This document shows, piece after piece, positions 1 through 7,325 of a stretch of DNA of 12,050 bases. The notes below the pieces were generated by a model, which was not told where the DNA came from, did no database searches, and saw only the letters and a list, made by a program, of their open reading frames with translations. This DNA comes from Zancudomyces culisetae (lineage: Eukaryota; Kickxellomycota; Harpellomycetes; Harpellales; Legeriomycetaceae). Where the stretch lies: the NCBI GenBank assembly GCA_001969505.1, contig LSSK01000759.1, positions 1 through 12,050 of the forward strand. Reading direction: 5' to 3'. Each line of letters opens with the position of its first letter. Within the stretch, counting starts at the first letter, position 1. Both the position numbers and the translations under genes were made by a program.

Positions 1-2090
1 CTCAGGCCTCGGATCACTTAACTAGTTCTGTTCGCCGTATGAAGAATGTTTTAAATACTTTTTATTATTGATATAATACTAATAAAACACTAAATAAACT
101 ATATCAGTAAGGTGCTATTTTCAATTATTAAGTATATAAAAACGTATATGTAAAGTATATTCCGCTAAGAAAGGCTAAAGATGTTTATTTTCCTTGTCCG
201 CTTCGCTTTTATTCCCTGATCGTTCAGATATTCAACTTTACTGTTATAAATATTTAGATATAAATTAACTACAAGTTAATTGGTAGTTATATTATGCTAA
301 GGAATCGCAATTGATTCGCTAGCAAAAAGTATGTAGCCGTTATACTACAAGGCAACGCCGTTAAAGGGGTGTTCTATTTTTTTGTGTATTTAGAGGGAGA
401 GGAGCTGCAACTCATACATGGATAATTGTGGATCTGTAACACCTAGCTAAAGTTGCTTTTCAGAGCTTGAAACTAAGGTTCATTTGGTAAGATTTTTTTA
501 AAGCTGCTCCTTGATGAACGTGTGGTTGGAGATTTGGGTAAGAGTATTTGCGAATATTGAACAATAAAGATGTGCCAGCCGTGATCCCTTTCCTCCATCC
601 TCCACCTTTACATTTTACTTCAAAAAGAAATGGGTAATGAAAAAATGTTGTGTTTGTTAAAACTTTTTTTTTTAACCAAATGGAGTGAGGTAGCGTCTGT
701 AAATGTCATTTTGTACCTTGCTGGTTTTAACATACCTTTTAACGTATAAAAGATGTAATAGAAAAAGATATACAATGGGAACGATTAACCAAGATTAATA
801 GATTGCGTTTTAGTTTGGGGGTTGAAATTTTTATTATATAATTTGGCCCTTTTCAACGCCAGTTCTTTCCATTTAATTTTCTTTGGGAACGAGTTGGCTT
901 ATCTTTTTTAATTGAAAAAGATGAAAATCGATGATATATTGGGGGTGAGTGAGAAACAAGAATGTTAGGCATGAAGTGCAATGCTTTTGAAATTTAATTT
1001 TACATTAATTATTCGGTGCTATACGTGTCTATGAACGTAAATGTAGGCTTCAATACACTGCTCAACTGATGAAAAAAAAAAAGAATGTGTACCACCCTCA
1101 TATCATAATAACTCCTTCCTTGGTTAATGACACCTGGGAAATACCGGCACGCCAAACTCTAAACTTGGTAATAATTGGCATATCTAAGGGCAAAAGGTAA
1201 TTTTGAACCCAACATTAAATTGGTGGGTAAGTAATAAAACAAAATTTTAAACCAATGGGCCCAGACATTTTTTATTAAAATTCGCTGATATTTTATAGGT
1301 ACAGCGTTCTTTGACGTAAAAATAAAGGCACAGGCAAAAGGAGCAAAAAAAAAATAAAAAATAAAAAACAATAATTTAGCCCATTGCGATTCCAAAATTG
1401 ATTGGCCCCACAATACATTTATACAAATCCAATTATATCGACACAATTGCAGACTAGTGGCTAAGAGGCATTTTATTTTGTCGTTTCGCCAGTTGCCAGT
1501 TGCCAGTTGCCTGTAGCCTGTAGCCTGTAACCTGTAGCTTTTAGGTTTTTTTTATTGTCGTTGTTGCAATCATTGTTGTTACCATTATGCTGTAATTATT
1601 TTTGCTTTTTTATGTCCTGGTTATGGTTTTTTAAATTTTAATTTGTATTTCTATTTGATGGTATAATTACAACCTATGTTTATTTTTTGTTTAGCAGGTA
1701 ATTTTTTAGTGGGTTTATATTTCAAGTAATTCAATCAGTAATAATTAAGAACCTCTACAAAAATTTCGAAAAATGCTTTTGAAATAAAAAAAAAACAATC
1801 TTTTAGACCTTGTAGGAACAATAATAGGAAAAATTATAATATACTTTTTCCTATTTCAAGCCTTTTGAATACATTTTTTTCTAAAGCTGTTTTTAAGGGT
1901 ATTTTTACATAGGTTTTTTTTACATTCCCAACACTTGTCGGTTTACATCAATTATCTAATTTATTTAAATCATTTTCCGTTCAAAAGATCGAAGCACAAA
2001 TATTCGGATGATATTAGATAAAACTCAATACTAAAGGAGCTATAATAGAAAATTTTCATGGTAGAAACTCAATAAATAACAAAACACAAA
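1..2090. other. Long AT-rich gene-free region upstream of CHS7
   Basis: I see no convincing gene here on either strand. The only sizeable open frame (1159-1446, minus) lacks an ATG and its hydrophobic stretch comes from A-rich DNA. There are many poly(A)/poly(T) runs, a heptamer repeat tract at 1490-1538 and a small imperfect inverted repeat near 301-320 (GGAATC...GATTCG). A search by eye for tRNA B-box-like and rRNA sequence found nothing. The part next to 2090 must hold the CHS7 promoter, but no clear TATA element stands out. A non-coding RNA cannot be excluded by eye. Confidence 0.6.
1490..1538. repeat. Heptamer tandem repeat, (CAGTTGC)3(CTGTAGC)4
   Basis: Seven consecutive 7-bp units fill exactly 49 bp: three CAGTTGC followed by four CTGTAGC, the third of these four reading CTGTAAC. 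The two unit types differ at two positions, which suggests one ancestral heptamer that diverged and expanded twice. The tract is outside any gene, about 550 bp upstream of CHS7. Confidence 0.9.
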
Positions 2091-3420
2091 ATGAAGTTCG
2101 GTTCGTATGATTTGGTGTGTCAGCAACTACAGCTTGCGGTGTGTATGCTAGTGGGAAGCGGTGATGTGGGAGTGGAGCCTAAATGCTATGCGAGAAATAT
2201 TGAGTTTGGAGGATTAATCGTGTTTCAAGCAGGTAAACAAGCTAAAATCTTTTATCAAAATAGCTTGCAATAAAGCTAGATTATCACACCAAGGGTATTA
2301 TAACGCAGATGTATATAGCCAACAAAATACTAATGTAAAGGAGTGCGGGGGTTTAATATATGTGTAAATAGCAACATTGATTATAGATCTGGTAGCAATT
2401 GTGATGACACTTATTATGATTTGGCATATAAGAACAAAGTATACGGCTGTTGGTAAGTTTTCTTTACTATCTTGTTCTACAGAATAGTATAAACCAGCAA
2501 AAATCTGCAGCAAGAATTCGATAATATTAAGAAAAAACAACAATGATAAATAGGACGAAGAGAAATGGTGATGGTGTTTTATTTGTACTTAGCGGCAATA
2601 ATACTGGATATATTGACAGTATCAGGATTTATATCATTTTCGTTGGGGGTTTATCCGGTAAGTAGCGAGAAATAATTACAATGCAGGAGAGGGAAAAAAA
2701 ATATTTATAAGGGAATGTATTTAAACAAAATAGTTCTTTGTGGCAGCGTATTTAGCCATGGTTACGGCACTGTGCTGGTGTTTGATGCTTAACGGATTTG
2801 TAGGATTTCAATGGGCAGAGGATGGAACACCAACATCACTGTGGTCGTTTAGAATAAGTTCGCTTGCAGTGTTTGCATTGACATATTTCGTGTCAATAGC
2901 GACATTTAAAGGGTGGGCATCGTTTTCAAAATCCAACCCAGTGGTGCTGTTTTCGATTAACTACGTATTCAACTTGGCAATGCTTCTGATATACGTGATT
3001 TCACAAGTAATATTGGTGGTCAACACGCTGGACGAGTATTGGCCGTTGGGAAACATCACATTCGCCGTGCTCTTTTTCGTAGCGGGGCAGGCTATCCAGT
3101 ACGCTTTGAGCATAAGTATCTGTGTAGCGATAAAACACTATGTCGATGGCATGTTCTTTGGTTCGATCTGCACGCTGCTTAGCATGATGATGATCTATAA
3201 ATACTGGGACAGTATCACCAAAGAAGACTTGGAGTTCAGCGTTGGCGGCAAAGGAAATGTCTGGGAAGTCAAAGATCTGATCAACGTTGACGATGAGTTT
3301 GCCCCTTACGCTGGAAAAGTTAACTCAAGCACCTATGGCTACACCAACGAGTACAACACTGCCAGCCACCCTTCTGTTGTTGCTAAACCACATGCTCCCC
3401 ACAACAGCGAATATTACTAG
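2091..3420 (+). CDS. CHS7: Chitin synthase export chaperone Chs7, four exons
   Basis: Chs7 is a multi-spanning ER membrane protein needed for Chs3-type chitin synthase to leave the ER. Exons are 2091-2232, 2372-2452, 2554-2657 and 2734-3420 (1014 nt, 337 residues; S. cerevisiae Chs7 has about 316). Exon 1 carries the N-terminal signature VEPKCYARNIEF, matching VLPRCYARSIDL of yeast Chs7. Joining exons 1 and 2 gives the first membrane helix followed by HIRTKYTAVGR (yeast NIRQKYTAIGR) with no gap in spacing. Exon 3 encodes the second helix and ends in GVYP. Exon 4 starts FFVAAYLAM (yeast YFVAIQIGL) and contains AEDGT, VAGQ, KHYVDGMFFGSIC and YKYWDSITKEDLEF, all family hallmarks. About seven membrane segments precede a polar tail of roughly 65 residues rich in Ser, Asn, His and Tyr. 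The start is the first ATG, and no earlier in-frame ATG fits the family. The stop lies one base from that of the convergent cyclin gene. The identity is very likely; exon junctions are inferred from family alignment and splice signals. Confidence 0.93.
2233..2371 (+). other. CHS7: CHS7 intron 1 (139 nt)
   Basis: The donor is GTAAAC and the acceptor is AAATAG. A TACTAAT branch-point-like box lies at 2328-2334, about 38 nt before the acceptor. Splicing splits a codon after its first base and joins VFQA to ATLIIDL in the correct family spacing. Without splicing, translation stops at 2271-2273, giving a 60-residue product. Confidence 0.85.
2453..2553 (+). other. CHS7: CHS7 intron 2 (101 nt)
   Basis: The donor is a perfect GTAAGT and the acceptor AAATAG. 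A candidate branch site, TATTAAG, lies at 2525-2531, about 23 nt upstream of the acceptor; it is a weak match to TACTAAC. Splicing splits the glycine codon of the conserved KYTAVGR motif. Confidence 0.85.
2658..2733 (+). other. CHS7: CHS7 intron 3 (76 nt)
   Basis: The donor is GTAAGT and the acceptor AAAATAG at 2733. It falls between codons, joining GVYP to FFVAAYLAM, which matches the uninterrupted yeast Chs7 sequence residue for residue in length. A later CAG at 2744-2746 is the wrong phase and would remove conserved residues. I see no good branch-point match; the TTTAAAC near the acceptor is too close to be convincing. Confidence 0.82.
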
Positions 3421-3421
3421 C

Positions 3422-4395
3422 CTATTCCGACATTGACATTGGCGATGATGATCCTTCCTTTTCGCTTTCCTCTTTTTTATCTATCCTACCTGTTTGTTTT
3501 ATTTGTACTTGGTATACGTTATTTATGTTTATTTCGCCTTTCAGCTTTTCAAATAACCACTCTGTCATTTCTTTGTTTGTTATCTCCTCTTCCTCCTCTC
3601 CTGCCTCCTTCTCCTCCTTTTTTTTCTTTCCCACTATTTCTTGCGCCATCGCCACGCAACTATCTGCTATTTCCTGGTTGCTATATGCTATACATATTCC
3701 ATATTTGTATGTCTCGCTCACCAGTTTCCACCCAACCTGCGCAACCTGTTTTGTGATTTTTCCCTCATTGTACTTTTCCACTACATACACATACGGATGC
3801 TCGATATTTAATTCAAATCCTATACTTTCCAACACTCTTGGTTCTCCTACCAATATGATGTTTTTCCATATGTCATACTCTTTACTACCAGCAACTGCCT
3901 TCCTATTTCCCTTTGATGCGTAAAAATCTATTGCTGGTATCAAATCTTCCATTCTTCTCAGACTTTCTTCTATCTTGCACGACAAAAACAAGCTGCTTGC
4001 CGCAATGTTGTAATGATGAAATGTTTGCAGGGGGTTATTCATGTAAAATATATGGAATATTTCGCTTGCCGTAGCCGTTACTATCTGTGTTCTATTTTTT
4101 TAATTATGTATTGCGTCTTTAGCATACTTGTCCCCACTTTATTTTCTTTTCTCCGCCATCAAACAAACAATTTTCTATCCAAATATCACAAAAATCGATA
4201 TTTATGTGTGCTATGAAATAATACTTACAATTGAAGTTGCTTTGAAACATACTGGATCATTCTACAGCCCTTGTACCGAGCCTGGCTTTCCTCTTCAATG
4301 CTCATTCCATGTCTAATTGATGGTGTGTTTCTAAAACTTTCTTTATTAAAGATCCACTTGTTTTTTTCTCGCCTAGCTTTGATCGGTTGCCTCAT
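3422..4395 (-). CDS. Cyclin K/T-type partner of a transcriptional CDK (Bur2/Ctk2/Pch1-like), two exons
   Basis: This is a cyclin of the class that activates RNA polymerase II CTD kinases in the nucleus. Exon 1 is 4395-4229 and exon 2 is 4091-3422 (837 nt, 278 residues). Exon 1 supplies the start of the cyclin box: KWIFNKESFRNTPS and HGMSIEEE at residues 13-36, then RYKGCRMI. Exon 2 continues TQIVTATASEIFHIFYM, HHYNIAASSLFLSCKIEES (about 81-99), SKEYDIW (about 125-131) and LNIEHPYVYV (about 150-159). These match the TPS...GMS, HRFYM, HHYNIAA and SKEYW...E.PY pattern of fungal cyclin K/T proteins. A Lys/Glu-rich stretch (about 211-225) and a Ser-rich end follow. ATG 4395 is the first after an in-frame stop, and the conserved tryptophan follows 13 residues later. 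At 278 residues it is shorter than S. cerevisiae Ctk2 (about 323) and Bur2 (about 395), and the second cyclin fold is poorly conserved. The cyclin class is confident; which CDK it partners cannot be decided here. Confidence 0.85.
4092..4228 (-). other. Intron of the cyclin gene (137 nt)
   Basis: On the minus strand the donor is GTAAGT and the acceptor AAAAATAG. A TGCTAAA box about 35 nt before the acceptor could be the branch site. Splicing splits a leucine codon (TT|A) and joins SKQLQ to LTQIVTATAS, restoring an unbroken cyclin box. The spliced start 31 codons upstream of the 4042 ATG is needed for the conserved ATAS...F.IFYM helix. Confidence 0.83.
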
Positions 4396-4800
4396 CCCTT
4401 TCTATATATCTTATCGTTTTACTGTTCACTTTTCCACCTTTATAAATATATTATATGGTTTCCTATTTTTTTAAAGAAAAGAAAAAAAAAGAATCAAAAA
4501 AATCTCTTGTTGGTTGATTATGATCGTGTAGTTGCAAGAGACACAAAACGTTGCAAATTTTAACTAAGTTTTGAACGTTTGGATTTGTAAAGTGGATGAG
4601 AATCAAGATCAAAACCAAAAGATTCCACTAGTATATGTTTATGAATGGGTATACCCTCTACTTGTACCACCCGTTTTAAAAACAACATATGGTTTTGAAT
4701 ATGATGTTGCAAATCATGCCTGCAAATATTTTTTTTTGTTATTTTGTTTTTTGTTTTTTTTTAAGTAATTCGCGTATACAACAAATCACCCACAACATTC
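4396..4800. other. Divergent upstream region, no assigned gene
   Basis: This stretch separates the cyclin start (minus) from the small ORF at 4801 (plus). A TATAAATATATTATAT stretch at 4441-4456 lies about 50 bp upstream of the cyclin ATG and could serve as its core promoter. An open frame at 4571-4768 (plus) has no ATG and runs into a poly(T) tract. It might be an exon of the gene to its right, but nothing supports that beyond its openness. Confidence 0.45.
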
Positions 4801-5121
4801 ATGTTTTATTTGGCCAACACAAATAAATGTGTGTGGACGAATCCAACAAGCATTATTTCACAGATATACAATAGTGGAGGTGGGTACGATAGCATATGGT
4901 CTATACAGTTTCATTGGTTTTACCCCATCTATGACTACGATTATGCTTTACGTATAATCGTCCTGCTACTTTTTTCCGAAATATTGTTTTTGATGATAGC
5001 CAAATTGAGAAAATATTTCTACTTTTACTTTTGTATTTTTAATTTGATATTTCATGCCATGAGTGTTTTAAATTATACAAGTTCTTTAGCCTTACCAAAT
5101 ATTTGGACCTCGAACCCTTGA
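4801..5121 (+). CDS. Small unrecognised membrane protein ORF (106 residues), possibly an exon
   Basis: This ORF starts at an ATG and reads 106 codons. The N-terminal 40 residues are polar and aromatic, including NTNKCVWTNP and a GGGYD motif. Then comes a hydrophobic segment at about 49-70 (ALRIIVLLLFSEILFLMIA), a short basic loop (KLRKY) and a second hydrophobic, Phe-rich segment at about 74-90. The codon usage looks coding rather than a product of poly(T). I do not recognise a family. It may continue into the 5165-5377 ORF through an intron (GT at 5063 to AG at 5159, phase-compatible), which would give about 160 residues and three or four membrane segments, but that donor (GTGTTT) is poor. 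It may also be chance. Confidence 0.35.
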   Translation: MFYLANTNKCVWTNPTSIISQIYNSGGGYDSIWSIQFHWFYPIYDYDYALRIIVLLLFSEILFLMIAKLRKYFYFYFCIFNLIFHAMSVLNYTSSLALPNIWTSNP

Positions 5122-5164
5122 GAAGAAAAAAAATAGAGAGGAAGGGGGGTAGTAAACAGATATC

Positions 5165-5377
5165 TTGGGTCTTTCCTTCCTCTACAACTCTGGTAACATT
5201 TATTATTTGGGTTTGTGGCAATCCATAGTACTGCAAGAAATGGCAAGTACAAGCATAATACAACAATACCCGCCAACCTACACAGATCCTTTGTCTGCCC
5301 TAGCCTTGGGTGGTTTCTTACTGGCTATATTAATGCTGGCTAGCACAACCTATGCTCACACAGTGGTTCACGAATAG
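5165..5377 (+). CDS. Small hydrophobic ORF, possible second exon or separate 45-residue protein
   Basis: The open frame from 5165 has no ATG at its left end; the first ATG is at 5240, giving 45 residues that start MASTSIIQQYPPTYTDP. A single strong membrane helix follows (LSALALGGFLLAILMLAS), then a short tail ending AHTVVHE. The upstream part (FLYNSGNIYYLGLWQSIV) is also protein-like, which favours an exon of a larger gene entered at the CAG at 5157-5159. It lies 43 bp after the stop of the 4801 ORF and in a different frame. No family is recognised. The alternatives are an independent microprotein or chance. Confidence 0.33.
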   Translation: MGLSFLYNSGNIYYLGLWQSIVLQEMASTSIIQQYPPTYTDPLSALALGGFLLAILMLASTTYAHTVVHE

Positions 5378-5824
5378 ATACAATTACTGTAGTTGCAGAC
5401 TGATATTCTAGTCAAAAATCGCTTTAAAACTGTGTAGCTAAATGCATTACTGGCACAATATGAGCACTTTTGCTCATTTTCAATATTCATAATATATTCT
5501 TTCCATGAAAAAAAAACCTAGTATTATGAAAACCCACTCACTCTTATATTCCCTTTCCACTCCCAAATAAAGCCAAACACACTACGCTTTTTCAAGCAAA
5601 CATAAAATAAAAAATATTAGCAGCCCACAAACAAACACATTTATTTCCCACACGTACCAGTAAAATGCTCATGATCGCCACAGCTTTTTCAACATCTTTA
5701 AAAGATTGTCTTTTGATATTAGATTGAACACCAAGTTAGCAACAAACATACGTGTAATATACTACATTAATAAAATCTTCCGACTCGCCTGAACTATGTG
5801 TACGGACCAAAAATAAAAAAAAAG

Positions 5825-5832
5825 TATATAAA
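5825..5832 (+). promoter_or_regulatory. TATA box of the surface protein gene
   Basis: TATATAAA lies about 157 bp upstream of the ATG at 5989, within the usual yeast range for TATA-dependent, often inducible genes. It is flanked by AT-rich but non-TATA sequence. Confidence 0.5.
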
Positions 5833-5963
5833 CCATCGGTTTGTACGTCAAATAAATTCAATTTCAACTACAAACCCAACAAGACAGTTGATTAATACAC
5901 CTGATAATTTGTGTCTTTTGATCTTTGATCTAAATTTAAAAAGTAAACTAAACACCAAACTCT

Positions 5964-5984
5964 AAAAGTTAAAAGTTAAAAGTT
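5964..5984 (+). repeat. Heptamer repeat (AAAAGTT)3 abutting the start codon
   Basis: Three perfect AAAAGTT units are followed by AAAA and then the ATG at 5989, so the repeat occupies the last part of the predicted 5' leader. Unit number could change leader length and start context. Confidence 0.85.
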
Positions 5985-5988
5985 AAAA

Positions 5989-6831
5989 ATGAAGTTCATC
6001 GCCGCAGTTCTTCCAACACTTCTTGCTACATCACTAGCCACAATCGAAATCGGGAAGTGCGACATGAGTAGCCCCGAGATCGTACTCCGAACAAATGAAA
6101 CCGATTTCACCTACACCTGTCCAGAAGGGTTCACCTGCAAAAAGAGAAATGAAAAATTGGTTGAGTGTGTCAATGAAGATGTGACAAAAGGGATGTGTAT
6201 CTTGGCATGTGAGCTTGACTGCAGTGATGAAATCACCAAAGTCGAGGATGAGTCACAAGAAAAAGTTGCTAAGCGTATGTATGTCCCTCAAAAGAGACAG
6301 GACGTCTCACCTGTAACAGAACCTGCTTCCTCCAGTGATGACAAACCACAAGGAGACGGGACTGGACAAGAATCAAAAGCTGGAAGCACTGGACAAGAAT
6401 CACAAAGTGGAAGCACTGGACAAGAATCACAAAGTGGAAGCACTGAGCAAGGATCAAAAAGCGGAGGCACTGAGCAAGGACCACAAGGTGGAGGCTCCGG
6501 GTCAGACTCACAGAATACTCCTCCAACAGATGACACCAAGAATGAAGCAGCAGCACCAGCAGATGACAGCAAAAAGGAAGCAGTAGTAGATGAAACCAAG
6601 AAGAAAGCAGCAGCAGATGAAACCAAGAAGGAAACAGCAGTAGAAGATACCGAGAAGAGTAAAACAAATACAGGAGCAACTAATACAAATTTAAACAATC
6701 AAACCGACAACTCAGGTGATAGCGATAAGAATAAGTCTGATGCCACAACAATTTTGGGATATTTGGATGTTAAATCATTGATCGCTGCCCAGGCTGTACT
6801 TTTTGTTTTTTCAATACTTTTGATTAACTAG
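5989..6831 (+). CDS. Secreted repeat-rich, probably GPI-anchored cell wall protein
   Basis: This 280-residue protein has a signal peptide at 1-18 (MKFIAAVLPTLLATSLA). A small Cys-rich domain follows at about 20-80, with seven cysteines (24, 44, 50, 60, 70, 74, 78) and one N-glycosylation sequon (NET at 36). Two dibasic Kex2-type sites (AKR and QKR) lie at about residues 94-103. From about 120 the protein is low complexity: five 9-residue repeats of the form TGQESQSGS, then four Ala/Lys/Asp repeats of the form DETKKKAAA, then an Asn/Ser/Asp-rich stretch. The C-terminus is hydrophobic (SLIAAQAVLFVFSILLIN), preceded by small residues (NKSDATT), as in a GPI-attachment signal. The layout is that of a yeast wall or surface protein. 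I do not recognise the Cys-rich domain. The architecture is well supported, the specific function unknown. Confidence 0.85.
   Translation: MKFIAAVLPTLLATSLATIEIGKCDMSSPEIVLRTNETDFTYTCPEGFTCKKRNEKLVECVNEDVTKGMCILACELDCSDEITKVEDESQEKVAKRMYVPQKRQDVSPVTEPASSSDDKPQGDGTGQESKAGSTGQESQSGSTGQESQSGSTEQGSKSGGTEQGPQGGGSGSDSQNTPPTDDTKNEAAAPADDSKKEAVVDETKKKAAADETKKETAVEDTEKSKTNTGATNTNLNNQTDNSGDSDKNKSDATTILGYLDVKSLIAAQAVLFVFSILLIN
6361..6495 (+). repeat. 27-bp tandem array, five units
   Basis: Five head-to-tail 27-bp units each encode nine residues, (T/S)(G/E)Q(E/G)(S/P)(Q/K)(S/A/G)G(S/G). Units two and three are identical, and the last two diverge towards Gly. This graded divergence is typical of array growth by unequal exchange or slippage. 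Length variation between strains would be expected. Confidence 0.92.
6529..6642 (+). repeat. Second 27-bp-period array, four units
   Basis: Four units start at 6529, 6562, 6589 and 6616. Each begins with GATGA and encodes a DDTK or DETKK core followed by small Ala/Val residues. The first is 33 bp (two extra codons), the others 27 bp. The array encodes an Ala/Lys/Asp-rich stretch that probably forms an extended stalk. Confidence 0.85.
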
Positions 6832-6918
6832 ACTGGGTTTTATTTATGTAACTATTTATTTACTATATATGTTTAAAATCTAGAGTTGGCCAACCTAGGG
6901 ATATATTTTTATAATTGA

Positions 6919-6924
6919 AATAAA
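6919..6924 (+). terminator. Possible polyadenylation-positioning element
   Basis: AATAAA lies about 90 bp downstream of the surface protein stop, preceded by TATATATTT-like efficiency-element sequence at about 6860-6910. The assignment is by position and motif only. Confidence 0.3.
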
Positions 6925-7150
6925 GTTCCATATTTTTGGAAAATAGGCAAGAAAAAAGGGGGGGAAAGTAGCAAATGGTTTTATATACATGTATATTTAT
7001 ATTTAAAAAGGTTGTTTCGTCAAACAAAACTACTAGAAGCTGCCAATAGTATTTATCCTTGTATAAGGTTTGATCACTAGCATTAAAAAATAATAACCTA
7101 TGGGGATATATTCAAGTATTGATATTAAAACTTGGTAAGGTGGTAGGGGA

Positions 7151-7185
7151 GATGGGAGATGGGAGATTGGGGATTGGGGATTGGA
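7151..7185. repeat. Heptamer tandem repeat, (GATGGGA)2(GATTGGG)2GATTGGA
   Basis: Five 7-bp units fill exactly 35 bp with three related unit types. The tract lies in the spacer between the two convergent secreted-protein genes and is G-rich on the plus strand. Its period matches the tracts at 1490 and 5964. Confidence 0.9.
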
Positions 7186-7325
7186 GAACGCAAAAAATAA
7201 AGACAGTTTTGTATTTTCTTATATTACTATAAATCTGGAAGTGTCAAAAAAAAAACAAAGAAAAAAGCTAAAAAGTAAAACAAAAAGGGGAGAGTCAAGT
7301 AAAACTTTTCAGTACCAAAGCGACC

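Larger units (their letters stand above)
5378..5988. other. Upstream region of the repeat-rich surface protein gene
   Basis: There is no gene in these 611 bp. The right half looks like a promoter and 5' leader: a TATA element at 5825-5832, a directly repeated TTTGATC at about 5915-5928, an A-rich leader, and a heptamer repeat that abuts the start codon. The left half has poly(A) runs and T/C-rich stretches with no recognisable structure. Confidence 0.5.
6832..7325. other. Shared 3' spacer between two convergent secreted-protein genes
   Basis: No gene is seen. AATAAA at 6919-6924, about 90 bp after the stop of the left gene, and the A/T-rich sequence around it are reasonable 3'-end signals for the plus strand. 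The right half is purine-rich and holds a heptamer repeat at 7151-7185. An open frame at 7181-7411 (plus) is A-rich, lacks a good start and overlaps the opposite gene, so I do not call it. Confidence 0.5.

Noticed and set aside
301-320. Short inverted repeat as a possible transposon end or RNA hairpin
   Set aside because: The stem is only five pairs around a six-base loop with no partner element or target-site duplication nearby.
1159-1446. 95-codon open frame on the minus strand with a Phe-rich stretch
   Set aside because: No ATG start (begins with TTG), no internal ATG near its left end, and the hydrophobic run comes from A-rich DNA on the plus strand.
2298-2543. 81-codon hydrophobic open frame on the minus strand
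   Set aside because: It is antisense to CHS7 introns 1 and 2 and exon 2, whose sense reading is explained by family homology.
3433-3923. Two plus-strand open frames of 107 and 132 codons
   Set aside because: Both are antisense shadows of the cyclin coding region and are made of Ser/Phe/Leu/Pro runs from complementary Lys/Glu codons.
5039-5276. Minus-strand open frames of 67-75 codons
   Set aside because: They lie opposite the more protein-like plus-strand ORFs, have no ATG or a weak one, and show no recognisable domain.
6269-6698. Minus-strand Leu/Cys-rich and Ser/Val-rich open frames and a plus-strand frame at 6335-6586
   Set aside because: All are repeat-driven shadows of the 27-bp arrays in the surface protein gene.
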